64,000 bases of DNA. Source: Mesorhizobium temperatum. GTDB lineage: Bacteria; Pseudomonadota; Alphaproteobacteria; Rhizobiales; Rhizobiaceae. The notes under the pieces are model-generated. The model was given only the letters and a program-made list of their open reading frames with translations, was not told the DNA's origin and did no database searches. Shown here piece by piece: positions 25,144 through 32,495 of the stretch. Position 1 is the first letter of the stretch. Each line of letters opens with the position of its first letter. Made by a program: the position numbers and the translations under genes. The DNA is taken from assembly GCF_002284575.1 (NCBI RefSeq), contig NZ_NPKJ01000048.1, positions 1 to 64,000 on the forward strand. Direction: 5' to 3'.

Positions 25144-26021
25144 GCGACAAATCCGCAGCCGAGCTTGAACGCGATGCCGACATCGCCCGGGCCAAAGTAG
25201 CAGACACCGCCGATTCGATCCGCAGCAAGATGACACCGGGTCAATTGATCGACGAATTTACCGGAATGTTCGCCGGCGGCGAGGGATCCGCCATGCTAGG
25301 CAACCTCAAGTCGCAAGTCAGGGACAACCCGTTGCCACTGACGTTGATTGGAGCCGGCCTGGCCTGGCTGATGCTCGGCGACGGCACGTCGGCAACCAAC
25401 TCAGCTGCCGCTGGTTATCGGACAGGCACGGCTCCTGGCGCTTTCTCCGACCTGCGCAGCGATGATTTCAGCCAGGGAAACGAAGGGTCCGGAATCGGGG
25501 CGATGCTCTCCGATACCGCCGGTTCGGTTACATCAGCAACAAGCGGCGCGGCCGAAGCTGCAGCAAACGCTGTAACGGGCGCCAAGGAGAGGATGACAAA
25601 AACCGCCGGACAGCTCGGCTCAAGCGCCAGCGAGATAGCGGCTCGGACGCGCCAATCGGCACAAGACCTCTTCGAGCGCGAACCGCTGGCTATCGCCGCA
25701 GTCGGCCTTGCGCTGGGCACTGCCATCGGGGTGATGCTGCCCCACACAGCCACAGAGGACGAGCAACTTGGCGCCTACCGCGACAAAATTCGCGACAGTG
25801 CGGAGGAGGTTTTCGAGACGGGCCTGGAGCAAGCAAAGCAAGTTGCCGCCGAGGCCTACGAAACGGTCAAGGAAGAGGCCGACCGGCAAGGCTCGGGTGG
25901 AGATGCCGACACGCTAGCAGGCAAGGTCGGCAAAGTTGTGAAATCGACCGCAAAAAGAACCGAGGAAGCCATTCGCGATCGTTTGCCGGAGTCGTCGGGC
26001 GGGTCTTCTACCACGTCATAG
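25140..26021 (+). CDS. DUF3618 family protein
   Basis: A 293-residue protein. The N-terminus (MSDKSAAELERDADIARAKV, then D-S-I-R-S-K-M-T-P-G-Q-L) is the DUF3618 signature. There are two hydrophobic segments, about 68-82 (L-P-L-T-L-I-G-A-G-L-A-W-L-M-L) and about 190-207 (E-P-L-A-I-A-A-V-G-L-A-L-G-T-A-I-G-V), separated and followed by amphipathic helices. It is the last gene of the operon 24000-26021. Such proteins resemble envelope-associated stress proteins, and an envelope role under general stress is an inference. Confidence 0.8.
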   Translation: MSDKSAAELERDADIARAKVADTADSIRSKMTPGQLIDEFTGMFAGGEGSAMLGNLKSQVRDNPLPLTLIGAGLAWLMLGDGTSATNSAAAGYRTGTAPGAFSDLRSDDFSQGNEGSGIGAMLSDTAGSVTSATSGAAEAAANAVTGAKERMTKTAGQLGSSASEIAARTRQSAQDLFEREPLAIAAVGLALGTAIGVMLPHTATEDEQLGAYRDKIRDSAEEVFETGLEQAKQVAAEAYETVKEEADRQGSGGDADTLAGKVGKVVKSTAKRTEEAIRDRLPESSGGSSTTS

Positions 26022-26066
26022 CGTCGCCACCAGCCTGGTGGAATGACGGGCCTGGTCAATAGGATG

Positions 26067-26285
26067 TCATCCGGCATCGTCGCCGGTCGTAACCACACGG
26101 TGCCGAAAGCGATTGCGGATGTGATCGTTGAAATAGCGGCCCTTGGCAAAGGCGGCTTTGAACGCGGCGAAGGTCCCTGGCGGCACGTCCTCAAACTCGT
26201 ACCGCTTGCCGCTGGCGACGAACCACACCGAAAGGACTTTACGCTCCGGATCGTATTCCGTTTTGCGTATCGAGGTGGATGGCAT
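26067..26285 (-). CDS. KTSC domain protein
   Basis: A 72-residue protein starting MPSTSIRKTEYDPERKVLSV, with F-V-A-S-G-K-R-Y-E-F-E-D-V-P and F-K-A-A-F-A-K-G-R-Y-F-N-D-H-I-R. This is the KTSC domain, named after its K-T-S-C region in lysyl-tRNA-synthetase-associated proteins; it is small, beta-rich and of unknown function. The upstream part of the long frame is not coding-like. An EcfG-type promoter lies 25-50 bases upstream on the same strand. Confidence 0.82.
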   Translation of the reverse strand: MPSTSIRKTEYDPERKVLSVWFVASGKRYEFEDVPPGTFAAFKAAFAKGRYFNDHIRNRFRHRVVTTGDDAG

Positions 26286-26310
26286 CGTGGCGGCTCGATC
26301 AAAAGCCGTC

Positions 26311-26336
26311 AACGATTGGAGAGCCCGTCGCGTTCC
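26311..26336 (-). promoter_or_regulatory. EcfG/RpoE2-type promoter for KTSC gene
   Basis: On the minus strand GGAAC (26332-26336), 17 bases, CGTT (26311-26314). It ends 26 bases upstream of the KTSC ATG. Confidence 0.6.
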
Positions 26337-26531
26337 CTCGTGGTGTTGCTCCCGAGCAGCGCACGAGGATTTGCTCCGGGCCACCCAACGCATCGCAGCA
26401 TCGCAAATGCGGCAGGAACGGTCCTCTGGAGGCCAGCCTTCGGGTCCCTCTTTTGTCCGAAATCCGCGTGTCGGGTCGGATCGTTCCGACGCTCCTTCGC
26501 GTTGGGTGAAAACCCACAAGGAGGAACGACC

Positions 26532-26900
26532 ATGTCAGACGACAAACATGAACGCATTCGGCGCCGCGCATATGAGATCTGGGAACGAGAAGGCCAGACG
26601 CACGGTCTGCACGAGCACCATTGGACTCAGGCGACCTTAGAAATCGAGAACGAAGACCGCTCGCTTGGTGCTCGTCCACCGGCAATATCTGGTACCGACG
26701 TACCAGCTCCCGCGCAGACCCAAAGCCGAGGGAAGAAAGGCAAGCGCGCCGCTGGTCAATCGGATGTTGAGGCAGCGGAAGCGCTGGCGATGAGAACAGG
26801 CATCACCGGCGACCAAGCTCAAGACCTCATCGACCGCCTCGGTGACGATCCGCTGGCACTCGATGAGGCGGCGCGAAGCCTTAGGGCATCCGAAAGGTAA
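26532..26900 (+). CDS. DUF2934 family protein
   Basis: A 122-residue protein. AAGGAGGAACGACC precedes the ATG. The N-terminus (E-R-I-R-R-R-A-Y-E-I-W-E-R-E-G-Q, then H-H-W-T-Q-A) is the DUF2934 signature. A disordered linker leads to a C-terminal helical module (T-G-I-T-G-D-Q-A-Q-D-L-I-D-R-L-G). That module resembles the core of the 56-residue protein at 4388-4558 and is UBA-like in pattern. Function unknown; common in rhizobial stress-related islands. Confidence 0.8.
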   Translation: MSDDKHERIRRRAYEIWEREGQTHGLHEHHWTQATLEIENEDRSLGARPPAISGTDVPAPAQTQSRGKKGKRAAGQSDVEAAEALAMRTGITGDQAQDLIDRLGDDPLALDEAARSLRASER

Positions 26901-26998
26901 TCGCCGGCTGTCTCAGGCAGCCCATCGCTGTACTGGATAGATCAGCGCAGATTTTCAATCTCCCGCCAGCGGACCGCCGCATCGGCCGAACAAATGAA

Positions 26999-27043
26999 AG
27001 CCCGCGCCTCTGGCGGAGAGAGCGGGCCGATCGAGTCGCGGTC
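26999..27043 (-). terminator. AGCCCGC-family hairpin after HARP-like gene
   Basis: Stem AGCCCGC.../...GCGGGC with an added smaller stem. On the minus strand it follows the stop at 27050 within seven bases and ends in GGGCTTTCATTTG, so it could be this gene's terminator. Confidence 0.55.
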
Positions 27044-27049
27044 CGAGGC

Positions 27050-27943
27050 TCATGACCTTCTGAGATCGCGGTTTCGCCTTCGACGCTCGATCATGCGCGC
27101 GTTTCGACGAGCAACTCTCAGTTCGGTAAGCGTCGGCTGCCACCAGCCGCGGGAATGCTCCATTTCGCCGGCCTCACGACGAGCGGGCCATGTCCTGATG
27201 AGTTCCGTCAGCGTCGCCAAGCGCCACGTTCGCCACACGAAGTCGAAGTCTGCCCGCATCGCGTGTGGGTAGAAAGCAGTCAATGCCGACAGCTCGGCGA
27301 GTTCACCTGACACATCGGTAAAGACGACAACACCGTACTGCTCTGTTGCGACGGGACGGCCCATCGGAGGCAAGTCTTCAGCTGGCAGCGGATAGCGATG
27401 GCGTCGGCGTTCTGCATATCGCAACCGCGCGGTTCTTTGAGCTTCCGAGTCCTTCTCCGCCTCGCGCCATCGCTTCCTTTCCTCGGGCTCGCTACGTCGG
27501 GCAGCCTCTTCGATTGTCGGCCACCGGCGCCGCAGTTCCTCATAGGACCGAAACGGCACGCGCCACGCCCGAAGTTCATCGTCCCAACTTGCCCAGGGAA
27601 TTTCGTGTAGTTCCCGAAGGAGGGTCTTCGAATAGGGTGTCCGAATGCGCAAGTCGTCGGCAACCTCGAGATAGGGACTGGAGATCGGATCGAAAGCGAA
27701 GGCGTCGCGCCCCTTGCTATCGCCGTGGATCGCCAGCAACTCGGCCTCACGCGCCAGCCAACGGTCGACCCGGCGGGCTGCCGTCTTGCCTGGTACAAAC
27801 CAGCTCCTGCGCTGGTCGCTCCACCTTGCTCGCGGAAAAGCCTCCCGAAATCGTTCGACAGTCATTCGGTCATAAGGAAAGTTCGCCAAGGCACCGGGCG
27901 TGTCTTGTTTCCGCAACGCAGGCTGATGCTTCGAATCCTCCAC
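27050..27943 (-). CDS. HARP-like repeat protein, N-terminus probably truncated
   Basis: A 297-residue protein. Two similar blocks are visible. The first is F-P-Y-D-R-M-T-V-E-R-F-R-E-A-F-P, then W-S-D-Q-R-R-S-W-F-V-P-G. The second is T-P-Y-S-K-T-L-L-R-E-L-H-E-I-P, then W-D-D-E-L-R-A-W-R-V-P. Both resemble the HARP motif of annealing helicases (W-D-x-x-x-R-x-W-x-x-P), but no helicase is present. The GTG at 27943 has no ribosome-binding site. Natural-looking in-frame codons continue about 20 residues upstream (A-G-G-T-F-L-C-E-F-N-I-I-D-G-T-T-V) to a TGA, so the original start is probably lost. A remnant of a second copy lies at 6399-6480. Confidence 0.6.
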   Translation of the reverse strand: MEDSKHQPALRKQDTPGALANFPYDRMTVERFREAFPRARWSDQRRSWFVPGKTAARRVDRWLAREAELLAIHGDSKGRDAFAFDPISSPYLEVADDLRIRTPYSKTLLRELHEIPWASWDDELRAWRVPFRSYEELRRRWPTIEEAARRSEPEERKRWREAEKDSEAQRTARLRYAERRRHRYPLPAEDLPPMGRPVATEQYGVVVFTDVSGELAELSALTAFYPHAMRADFDFVWRTWRLATLTELIRTWPARREAGEMEHSRGWWQPTLTELRVARRNARMIERRRRNRDLRRS

Positions 27944-28002
27944 GGTCGTGCCGTCAATGATGTTGAACTCGCAGAGAAACGTCCCGCCGGCCCTAATGGT
28001 TC

Positions 28003-28441
28003 ACACGCGAACCAGAACGCGACTGCCCTTCGCGACTGGAGGTCGCCCGCAGGCGGAGCGCGCTAAATCGCGAATGTGGCAGCCGCTAGGCCGCTCGTCC
28101 TTCGCAGGCGTCCCTACGGGGTCGCAAACTCGGCATAAGCTCGAATCCCTGCTCCCTTCGCCGACATAACGGATGAAAGGCCGTGCAATTGGCAGCAACT
28201 TCCAGCCAGATCCAGAGAATTCCAGGAAGTTCCATTCGGATGAACTGTTGAAGACGAGCGCTGCACATTAGAGCTGAAAGCAGAGCCGGCGCGTCCTTCC
28301 GTGAGGAAAATCACAGATGCCTGTCAGTCAGAATCGACAAGGCAACCGGAACCGTTCGGAACGCAGCATCGGGCCAGGCCGCCGCAGATCACCTGCGTGG
28401 CAGCTGCAGCCGAAGTGTTCGGGAATCCTGCTAGAGGAGAA
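28003..28441. other. No gene supported
   Basis: About 440 bases upstream of the secreted-protein gene, with only poor ORFs on both strands. The left part probably holds the lost 5' end of the HARP-like gene. Confidence 0.4.
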
Positions 28442-28831
28442 ATGACAATGATCCGGCTTTTGACAGCTTTTGCATTATCCGGCCTTTTCTTGGCAGGCAC
28501 CTCCGCGGCGGCCGAGCTGGCGCCGGGCAGCGGACACAGCATTCATTTACCTGCCTTCCACGGCGTTATCTATTACACGGTCGAGCAGTCTGGTTATCGA
28601 GTCGTCGCGACGCTGGCTTCGAGCGCAGACGAGCTGCCAATCCGCTTCATTTCCACCCTTGGGCCGGGGCAGCGCATGGTCATCTCGGTGGGCCAATCGA
28701 TCGGCCTGCCGGCCATCGATTTCGAGATCCTGCGGAATGGCGATGCGCTTGTCGTCGGCGATCCCATCGCCGCTGCGGCGATCGATTTCATGGACGAAGT
28801 AGTGGTGACCCCGGCCGCGCTCGCCCAATGA
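28442..28831 (+). CDS. Secreted hypothetical protein (about 129 aa)
   Basis: Two in-frame ATGs (28442 and 28448) follow GAGGAGAA; the second has better spacing. A signal peptide (I-R-L-L-T-A-F-A-L-S-G-L-F-L-A-G, cleavage near S-A-A-A) is followed by a beta-rich domain (S-I-H-L-P-A-F-H-G-V-I-Y-Y-T-V-E, Y-R-V-V-A-T-L-A). It is probably periplasmic. No family named; small exported proteins of this kind are common in rhizobia. Confidence 0.65.
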   Translation: MTMIRLLTAFALSGLFLAGTSAAAELAPGSGHSIHLPAFHGVIYYTVEQSGYRVVATLASSADELPIRFISTLGPGQRMVISVGQSIGLPAIDFEILRNGDALVVGDPIAAAAIDFMDEVVVTPAALAQ

Positions 28832-28937
28832 CCGACATCTGCAAATCGCCGATGGGGGGAATGAATCCGGAAACTCGTCCCGGCTGCGCTGTTCAGCGGA
28901 ACTTTGTAGGCAGCACAGGTGGCGTGAGCGCTGGCCG

Positions 28938-29000
28938 AGAGGTTTAAGGCAGAAGACCTGAAAACTCCTGCACCTGGAACGGTACACGCCTACATTGCTA
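28938..29000 (+). other. tRNA-Ser-like 5'-half remnant
   Basis: The string GGCCGAGAGGTTTAAGGC matches the D-arm of class II tRNAs, and CCTGAAA about 10 bases later looks like a Ser (UGA) anticodon loop. The anticodon stem does not pair, and no acceptor stem or T-arm follows. It is about 240 bases left of the 37-bp repeat that ends like a tRNA-Ser. Treat as a possible relic only. Confidence 0.35.
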
Positions 29001-29233
29001 GACGGCACGCCTCCGGCAAAGCTGCGAATTGCGGGGCCACTGCAATCCGCAGGTCGGCGGGTTCAGGCAATGCTCATTGAAGGATGGGCCGCCGACTTTC
29101 CTTTTGGCTGTAAAGCTCGGTGGGTTGTCGCTCTCAATTGCCGTCTCAAATTGATTGGCGGGACCGGCGACGCGGATGACCGCACTTGCGAACGTCCTTT
29201 TTGCCCGTGCGGGCAGGTTGTGCGGCTCGCCGG

Positions 29234-29270
29234 TGGAGAAGGTTGGATTTCAGGTCCTCTCCCTCCGCCA
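29234..29270 (+). repeat. Right copy of 37-bp direct repeat, att-like
   Basis: Matches 1413-1449 at 35 of 37 positions in direct orientation. It ends in CTCTCCCTCCGCCA. Together the two copies bound 27.8 kb of accessory sequence. Confidence 0.6.
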
Positions 29271-29971
29271 ATGCACCCTGCCCCAACATTCTCTGCCTCG
29301 GCTCGAGGGCGCACGAACCGCGGAGAACCGCGGGGCTTTTCAATTTAAGCTGCCAACCGCGCTGCCGGCCTCCTGGGCTGAATGGGCGTGCTGGAAGGGC
29401 GCGGGCTTATCCGCTCGCGGCGTGGCGAAGTCACCATTCGGGACCGCGACGGACCTTATGGAACGCGCGAACGGAGCCTATGGGCGTTCGGAGGCTGAAT
29501 ACGATCGCTTAGTCGGGGATATCGCCGGAACTGACTTCCTGCTGTCGAGGGCGGCCAGCTTCCAAGTGGCCTCCTCGGCCGCGACGCCAATAAGCGCGTC
29601 GAACTCCGGTACGGCATCAAGATGCCCCCATTTTCGAATTCGGCCGTGCGGAATGCCTCCTTTCCGACGCAAAGATCGTCGAGATACACGGTCCGATCAG
29701 CCATGAGTCGGCAGTCGTCGGGAGTTCACCAAGCAACCGAACCTATCCACAGAAAAATTTTGTTGGAATAAACGTTGGTACCAGGAAGACCGAGTGGCAA
29801 CCGAACGAACTGAAAAACAAGCACAATTACCCATGCTTTGATTCCGCCTCTGGGCACCATTTTCCACGGCAATTGCTTAACCGTCCGACAGACGTTTCGT
29901 TGGACTTTGCCGGAAAATGCTAGCGGGCGCAGATAAAATTCGACTTTGGTCCAGGACACGGAAGGATAGTC
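29271..29971. other. Degenerate region after the right repeat
   Basis: About 700 bases without a convincing gene. A minus-strand frame near 29500-29700 has protein-like patches in two frames (T-V-Y-L-D-D-L-C-V-G-K-E-A-F and D-A-V-P-E-F-D-A-L-I-G-V-A-A-E-E-A-T), which suggests a frameshifted relic, unnamed. The last 250 bases are AT-richer and precede the methyltransferase gene. Confidence 0.4.
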
Positions 29972-30502
29972 GTGCCTTTTTGGAAATCGCACAAGAAATA
30001 TAGCGCAGGAACGTGGGACGATCGGCTCGATGGATTATTTTCATGCGGGGTAAACTACTCCGGTAAGACGATCCTTGATGTTGGCTGCAATATGGGCATC
30101 GTCGCTTATGAAATCGCCAAACGCAGACCGGCCTACATCCACGGCATTGACATTCTGAAGCCACACACCCGCGTGGCGCGTTCCATCTTTCTAGGATCGA
30201 ACGTAGAAAGTCGATTTGACACCATGAGCCTTGGGAGTCGAAAGCTTCAATCTGTTCTAAATGACCGTTACGATATCGTGCTTCTTCTCGCTGTGTACCA
30301 GCATGTCCGCAGGGGGTTGGGTCAGGAGGAGGCCGATCGCATCTTCATCGACATTATCAACCGCGCACAGACGATCGTGGCGCGAGTTCCCGACGAAGAC
30401 GACATCCGCCTTCAGTCTCTAATCGGGGATGCCGGGTTCACCTTATCTGATCGCCACAAGTCGCCACGCGGCAGTACAGTTCTGGCGTATCATCGCCACT
30501 AG
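29972..30502 (+). CDS. Small class I SAM-dependent methyltransferase
   Basis: A 176-residue protein from a GTG start with AAGGA upstream. The SAM motif I is clear (K-T-I-L-D-V-G-C-N-M-G-I-V-A-Y-E-I-A), followed by an acidic motif II (H-G-I-D-I-L). Later strands (D-I-V-L-L-L-A-V-Y-Q-H-V) fit the Rossmann core. It is shorter than usual (200-250 aa). Codon use and AT content differ from the core genes, which suggests transfer. The substrate is unknown. Confidence 0.72.
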   Translation: MPFWKSHKKYSAGTWDDRLDGLFSCGVNYSGKTILDVGCNMGIVAYEIAKRRPAYIHGIDILKPHTRVARSIFLGSNVESRFDTMSLGSRKLQSVLNDRYDIVLLLAVYQHVRRGLGQEEADRIFIDIINRAQTIVARVPDEDDIRLQSLIGDAGFTLSDRHKSPRGSTVLAYHRH

Positions 30503-30601
30503 GCCGGGCGGATGGCGATTGTCACGCGACCACGCACCAGACGTTGTGAGAGGGTCGCCGCTCGATGAGCAGGGCGGTGGAAGAGTTGAGGGTGCTGACC
30601 G

Positions 30602-30721
30602 GTGGATTTTGTATCGCCGGATGATGCGATGGCGAACGCCCTTTCGGCGGTGGCACTCAAGCGCGGCTGCGCGGTTCTGTTCGACGAACAGGCGGGTGCC
30701 GATATCCTGCATCCGCTCTAG
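30602..30721 (+). pseudogene. Short gene-end fragment (39 codons)
   Basis: Reads V-D-F-V-S-P-D-D-A-M-A-N-A-L-S-A-V-A-L, then R-G-C-A-V-L-F-D-E-Q-A-G-A-D-I-L-H-P-L and stop. Composition is natural, but the frame lacks a supported start. Identity unknown. Confidence 0.35.
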
Positions 30722-30949
30722 CGCAATCCAAGAACGGTCTTCCATCCGGAATTTAGCAAAAGACAAACGGTTAGGGTCTTTTTGGCTTTGATTGAGACAG
30801 TTCTGCCCGGGGGAATTTCGAGGGCCTCGGTGCAGGTCGGCGTCGCAACCCGCCGGACTTTCGCATTTGCATAAAGTTTCTCAGATATAAATTAGCTCTT
30901 CGTTATATTTGGCAGTTATATGCGGAGGTGCGATTCAAAAGGAGGAATC

Positions 30950-31771
30950 ATGACATCCCGAAAGACTCTTTTCGCCGCGTTTGCCGTTTTCGCGCTTCTG
31001 GCATCTCCGGCGCTGGCCGGTGCAGGCGGTAACGGCCATGGTGGCGGTAACGGCCATGGTGGCGGCAACGGCCATGGTGGCGGCAACGGTAACGGCGGCG
31101 GCGGCAACGGCAATGCTGGCGGCAATTCCGGCAATAGCGGTTCGCATGGCAAGTCGGCGTCAGCCAAGGGGCAGGTGGCCAAGGCCGAAACGGAGACTGT
31201 TGCAAGCGTTGACGACGCTGAGCAGACCGCCTCTGTGTCCAAGGGAAAGAATATCCGTGCCAAGCTCGGCCGGTTGAACTCGCTGCAGCGCAACGTCAAC
31301 GCGTACATGAACTCCAAGAGCAAGAAGTTCGCTGCCGTACAGGCCTTTGCGGTGGCGTCCGCGAACGCCCAGAACGCACAGGCCGCGGCTGACAAGGCGG
31401 CCGCGGCGGCGGTCGACGCTCAGGCCCAATTGGATGCCCTGAACGCGCAGCTCGACACGTTGAACGGGCTTACGCCTGACCAGATTTCAGCCATGACGCC
31501 CGAGGAACAGGCGGCCCTGCCGGGACAGATCGCGGATCTGGAAGCGCAGGTCGCGGCCCAGGAAACCACGGTCTCGGATGCCGAAGCAGCGGCTGCCGCG
31601 GCCCAGACGGCTGCCGACCAGGCCGCTGTCGGCACCGACGATGCATCGCTCGACGCGGCACTTGCCGACATGGCCAACAAGCCCGTCGACGCCGAGGTCA
31701 CGGACTGGGCCAAGGGTGTGCTTGCCGACAAGATCGACCAGGTGGCCGCCAAGCCGGCTCCGGCGCCGTAA
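30950..31771 (+). CDS. Secreted Gly/Asn/His-repeat and Ala-rich coiled-coil protein
   Basis: A 273-residue protein. AAAAGGAGGAATC is an excellent ribosome-binding site. A signal peptide (MTSRKTLFAAFAVFALLASP, cleavage after A-L-A) is followed by a Gly/Asn/His-rich repeat (residues about 25-62, unit G-N-G-H-G-G). A short middle domain (I-R-A-K-L-G-R-L-N-S-L-Q-R-N-V-N-A-Y) and a long Ala/Gln/Asp coiled coil (about 125-235) make up the rest. It is probably periplasmic or exported; the His-containing repeat could bind metals, which is an inference. A strong terminator follows, so it is monocistronic. Confidence 0.72.
   Translation: MTSRKTLFAAFAVFALLASPALAGAGGNGHGGGNGHGGGNGHGGGNGNGGGGNGNAGGNSGNSGSHGKSASAKGQVAKAETETVASVDDAEQTASVSKGKNIRAKLGRLNSLQRNVNAYMNSKSKKFAAVQAFAVASANAQNAQAAADKAAAAAVDAQAQLDALNAQLDTLNGLTPDQISAMTPEEQAALPGQIADLEAQVAAQETTVSDAEAAAAAAQTAADQAAVGTDDASLDAALADMANKPVDAEVTDWAKGVLADKIDQVAAKPAPAP
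31024..31083 (+). repeat. 18-bp in-frame tandem repeat
   Basis: Three nearly identical units of GGCGGTAACGGCCATGGT (third-position T/C changes), followed by degenerate units. They encode the Gly-Asn-His repeat of the exported protein. Confidence 0.8.
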
Positions 31772-31807
31772 AGCCGATCGCGGCTGAAACGACCCAGTCG
31801 AACGATC

Positions 31808-31839
31808 AAGCCGCCGGGTTTCGCCCGGCGGCTTTTTTT
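31808..31839 (+). terminator. Strong intrinsic terminator
   Basis: Stem AAGCCGCCGGG/CCCGGCGGCTT with a short TTTCG-type loop and seven T residues, located 36 bases after the Gly-rich protein gene. Confidence 0.9.
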
Positions 31840-32021
31840 GACGGCACGACGGAAGAGGGGCGCGCTGTCCCGCCAGCGCCAAAAAGGTTCCTGTGGGCGT
31901 CACCTGCCCTGGGGTCGGCGTCACCACGCACTGAGGGCTATTGGCGTCATCGGCCGACGTGCTGCAGTCCGGCGGCGTTGCGAGTAGCGAAATAGGCCTC
32001 GCCCGGATTGGAGAACGGCGC

Positions 32022-32190
32022 CGCATCAATCGCGTTGCCGATGGTGGCCTGGGCCTGCCACCCAAGGTGGTTCAGGAACGGCTCGGCCATTCCTCTATCA
32101 TGATGACAATGGACGTCTACGGGCAACTTGTTCCCGCGCGGCGATCATGCCGAGGAACTGGCTGCGGCCGAACGGGCACTTTTGGCCTGA
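32022..32190 (+). pseudogene. Tyrosine recombinase C-terminal remnant
   Basis: Reads V-A-D-G-G-L-G-L-P-P-K-V-V-Q-E-R-L-G-H-S, then I-M-M-T-M-D-V-Y-G, the classic C-terminal region of a phage-type integrase with L-G-H-S and the catalytic Tyr in D-V-Y-G. One inserted base then shifts the frame; the true end (P-R-G-D-H-A-E-E-L-A-A-A-E-R-A-L-L-A) closes at 32190. The N-terminal two thirds are missing. Confidence 0.8.
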
Positions 32191-32244
32191 CGCGACATGA
32201 ACGCGACATGGAGCTAAAAAGCTCAACGATTTCAACCATCGACA

Positions 32245-32294
32245 GCGGACTGAAAATCCGCATGTCGGTTGTTCGAATCCACTTCAAGGGCACC
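32245..32294 (+). other. tRNA-Phe 3'-half remnant
   Basis: A perfect anticodon arm GCGGACTGAAAATCCGC (32245-32261, anticodon GAA) is followed by variable-loop bases, a T-arm-like GGTTG-TTCGAAT-CCACT with one mismatch, and GGGCACC. No D-arm or 5' acceptor strand is found upstream, so it is a 3' half such as integration leaves behind. Confidence 0.6.
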
Positions 32295-32495
32295 TGGCAA
32301 TTTCAGCAGCTTATGCCATGGCCGCCGACTTTGCTAATCAGTTGGCAGGGATCAGCCCGTCGGTGTCACGGCATGCCGCGCAGCGTTCTCCCCCGGCGAA
32401 ACACCTTTGCTCGCATTGGGCGGATGACGGATTTGATTTGCTTGGTGATCCCCTATCCTTAGGGCAAACTGCCTGCTGGGGCTCTAGGAGGCGAA

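Noticed and set aside
29155..29706. A 183-codon plus-strand ORF spanning the right att-like repeat.
   Set aside because: No ribosome-binding site and no recognisable domain; the repeat itself is conserved in a non-coding context at 1413.
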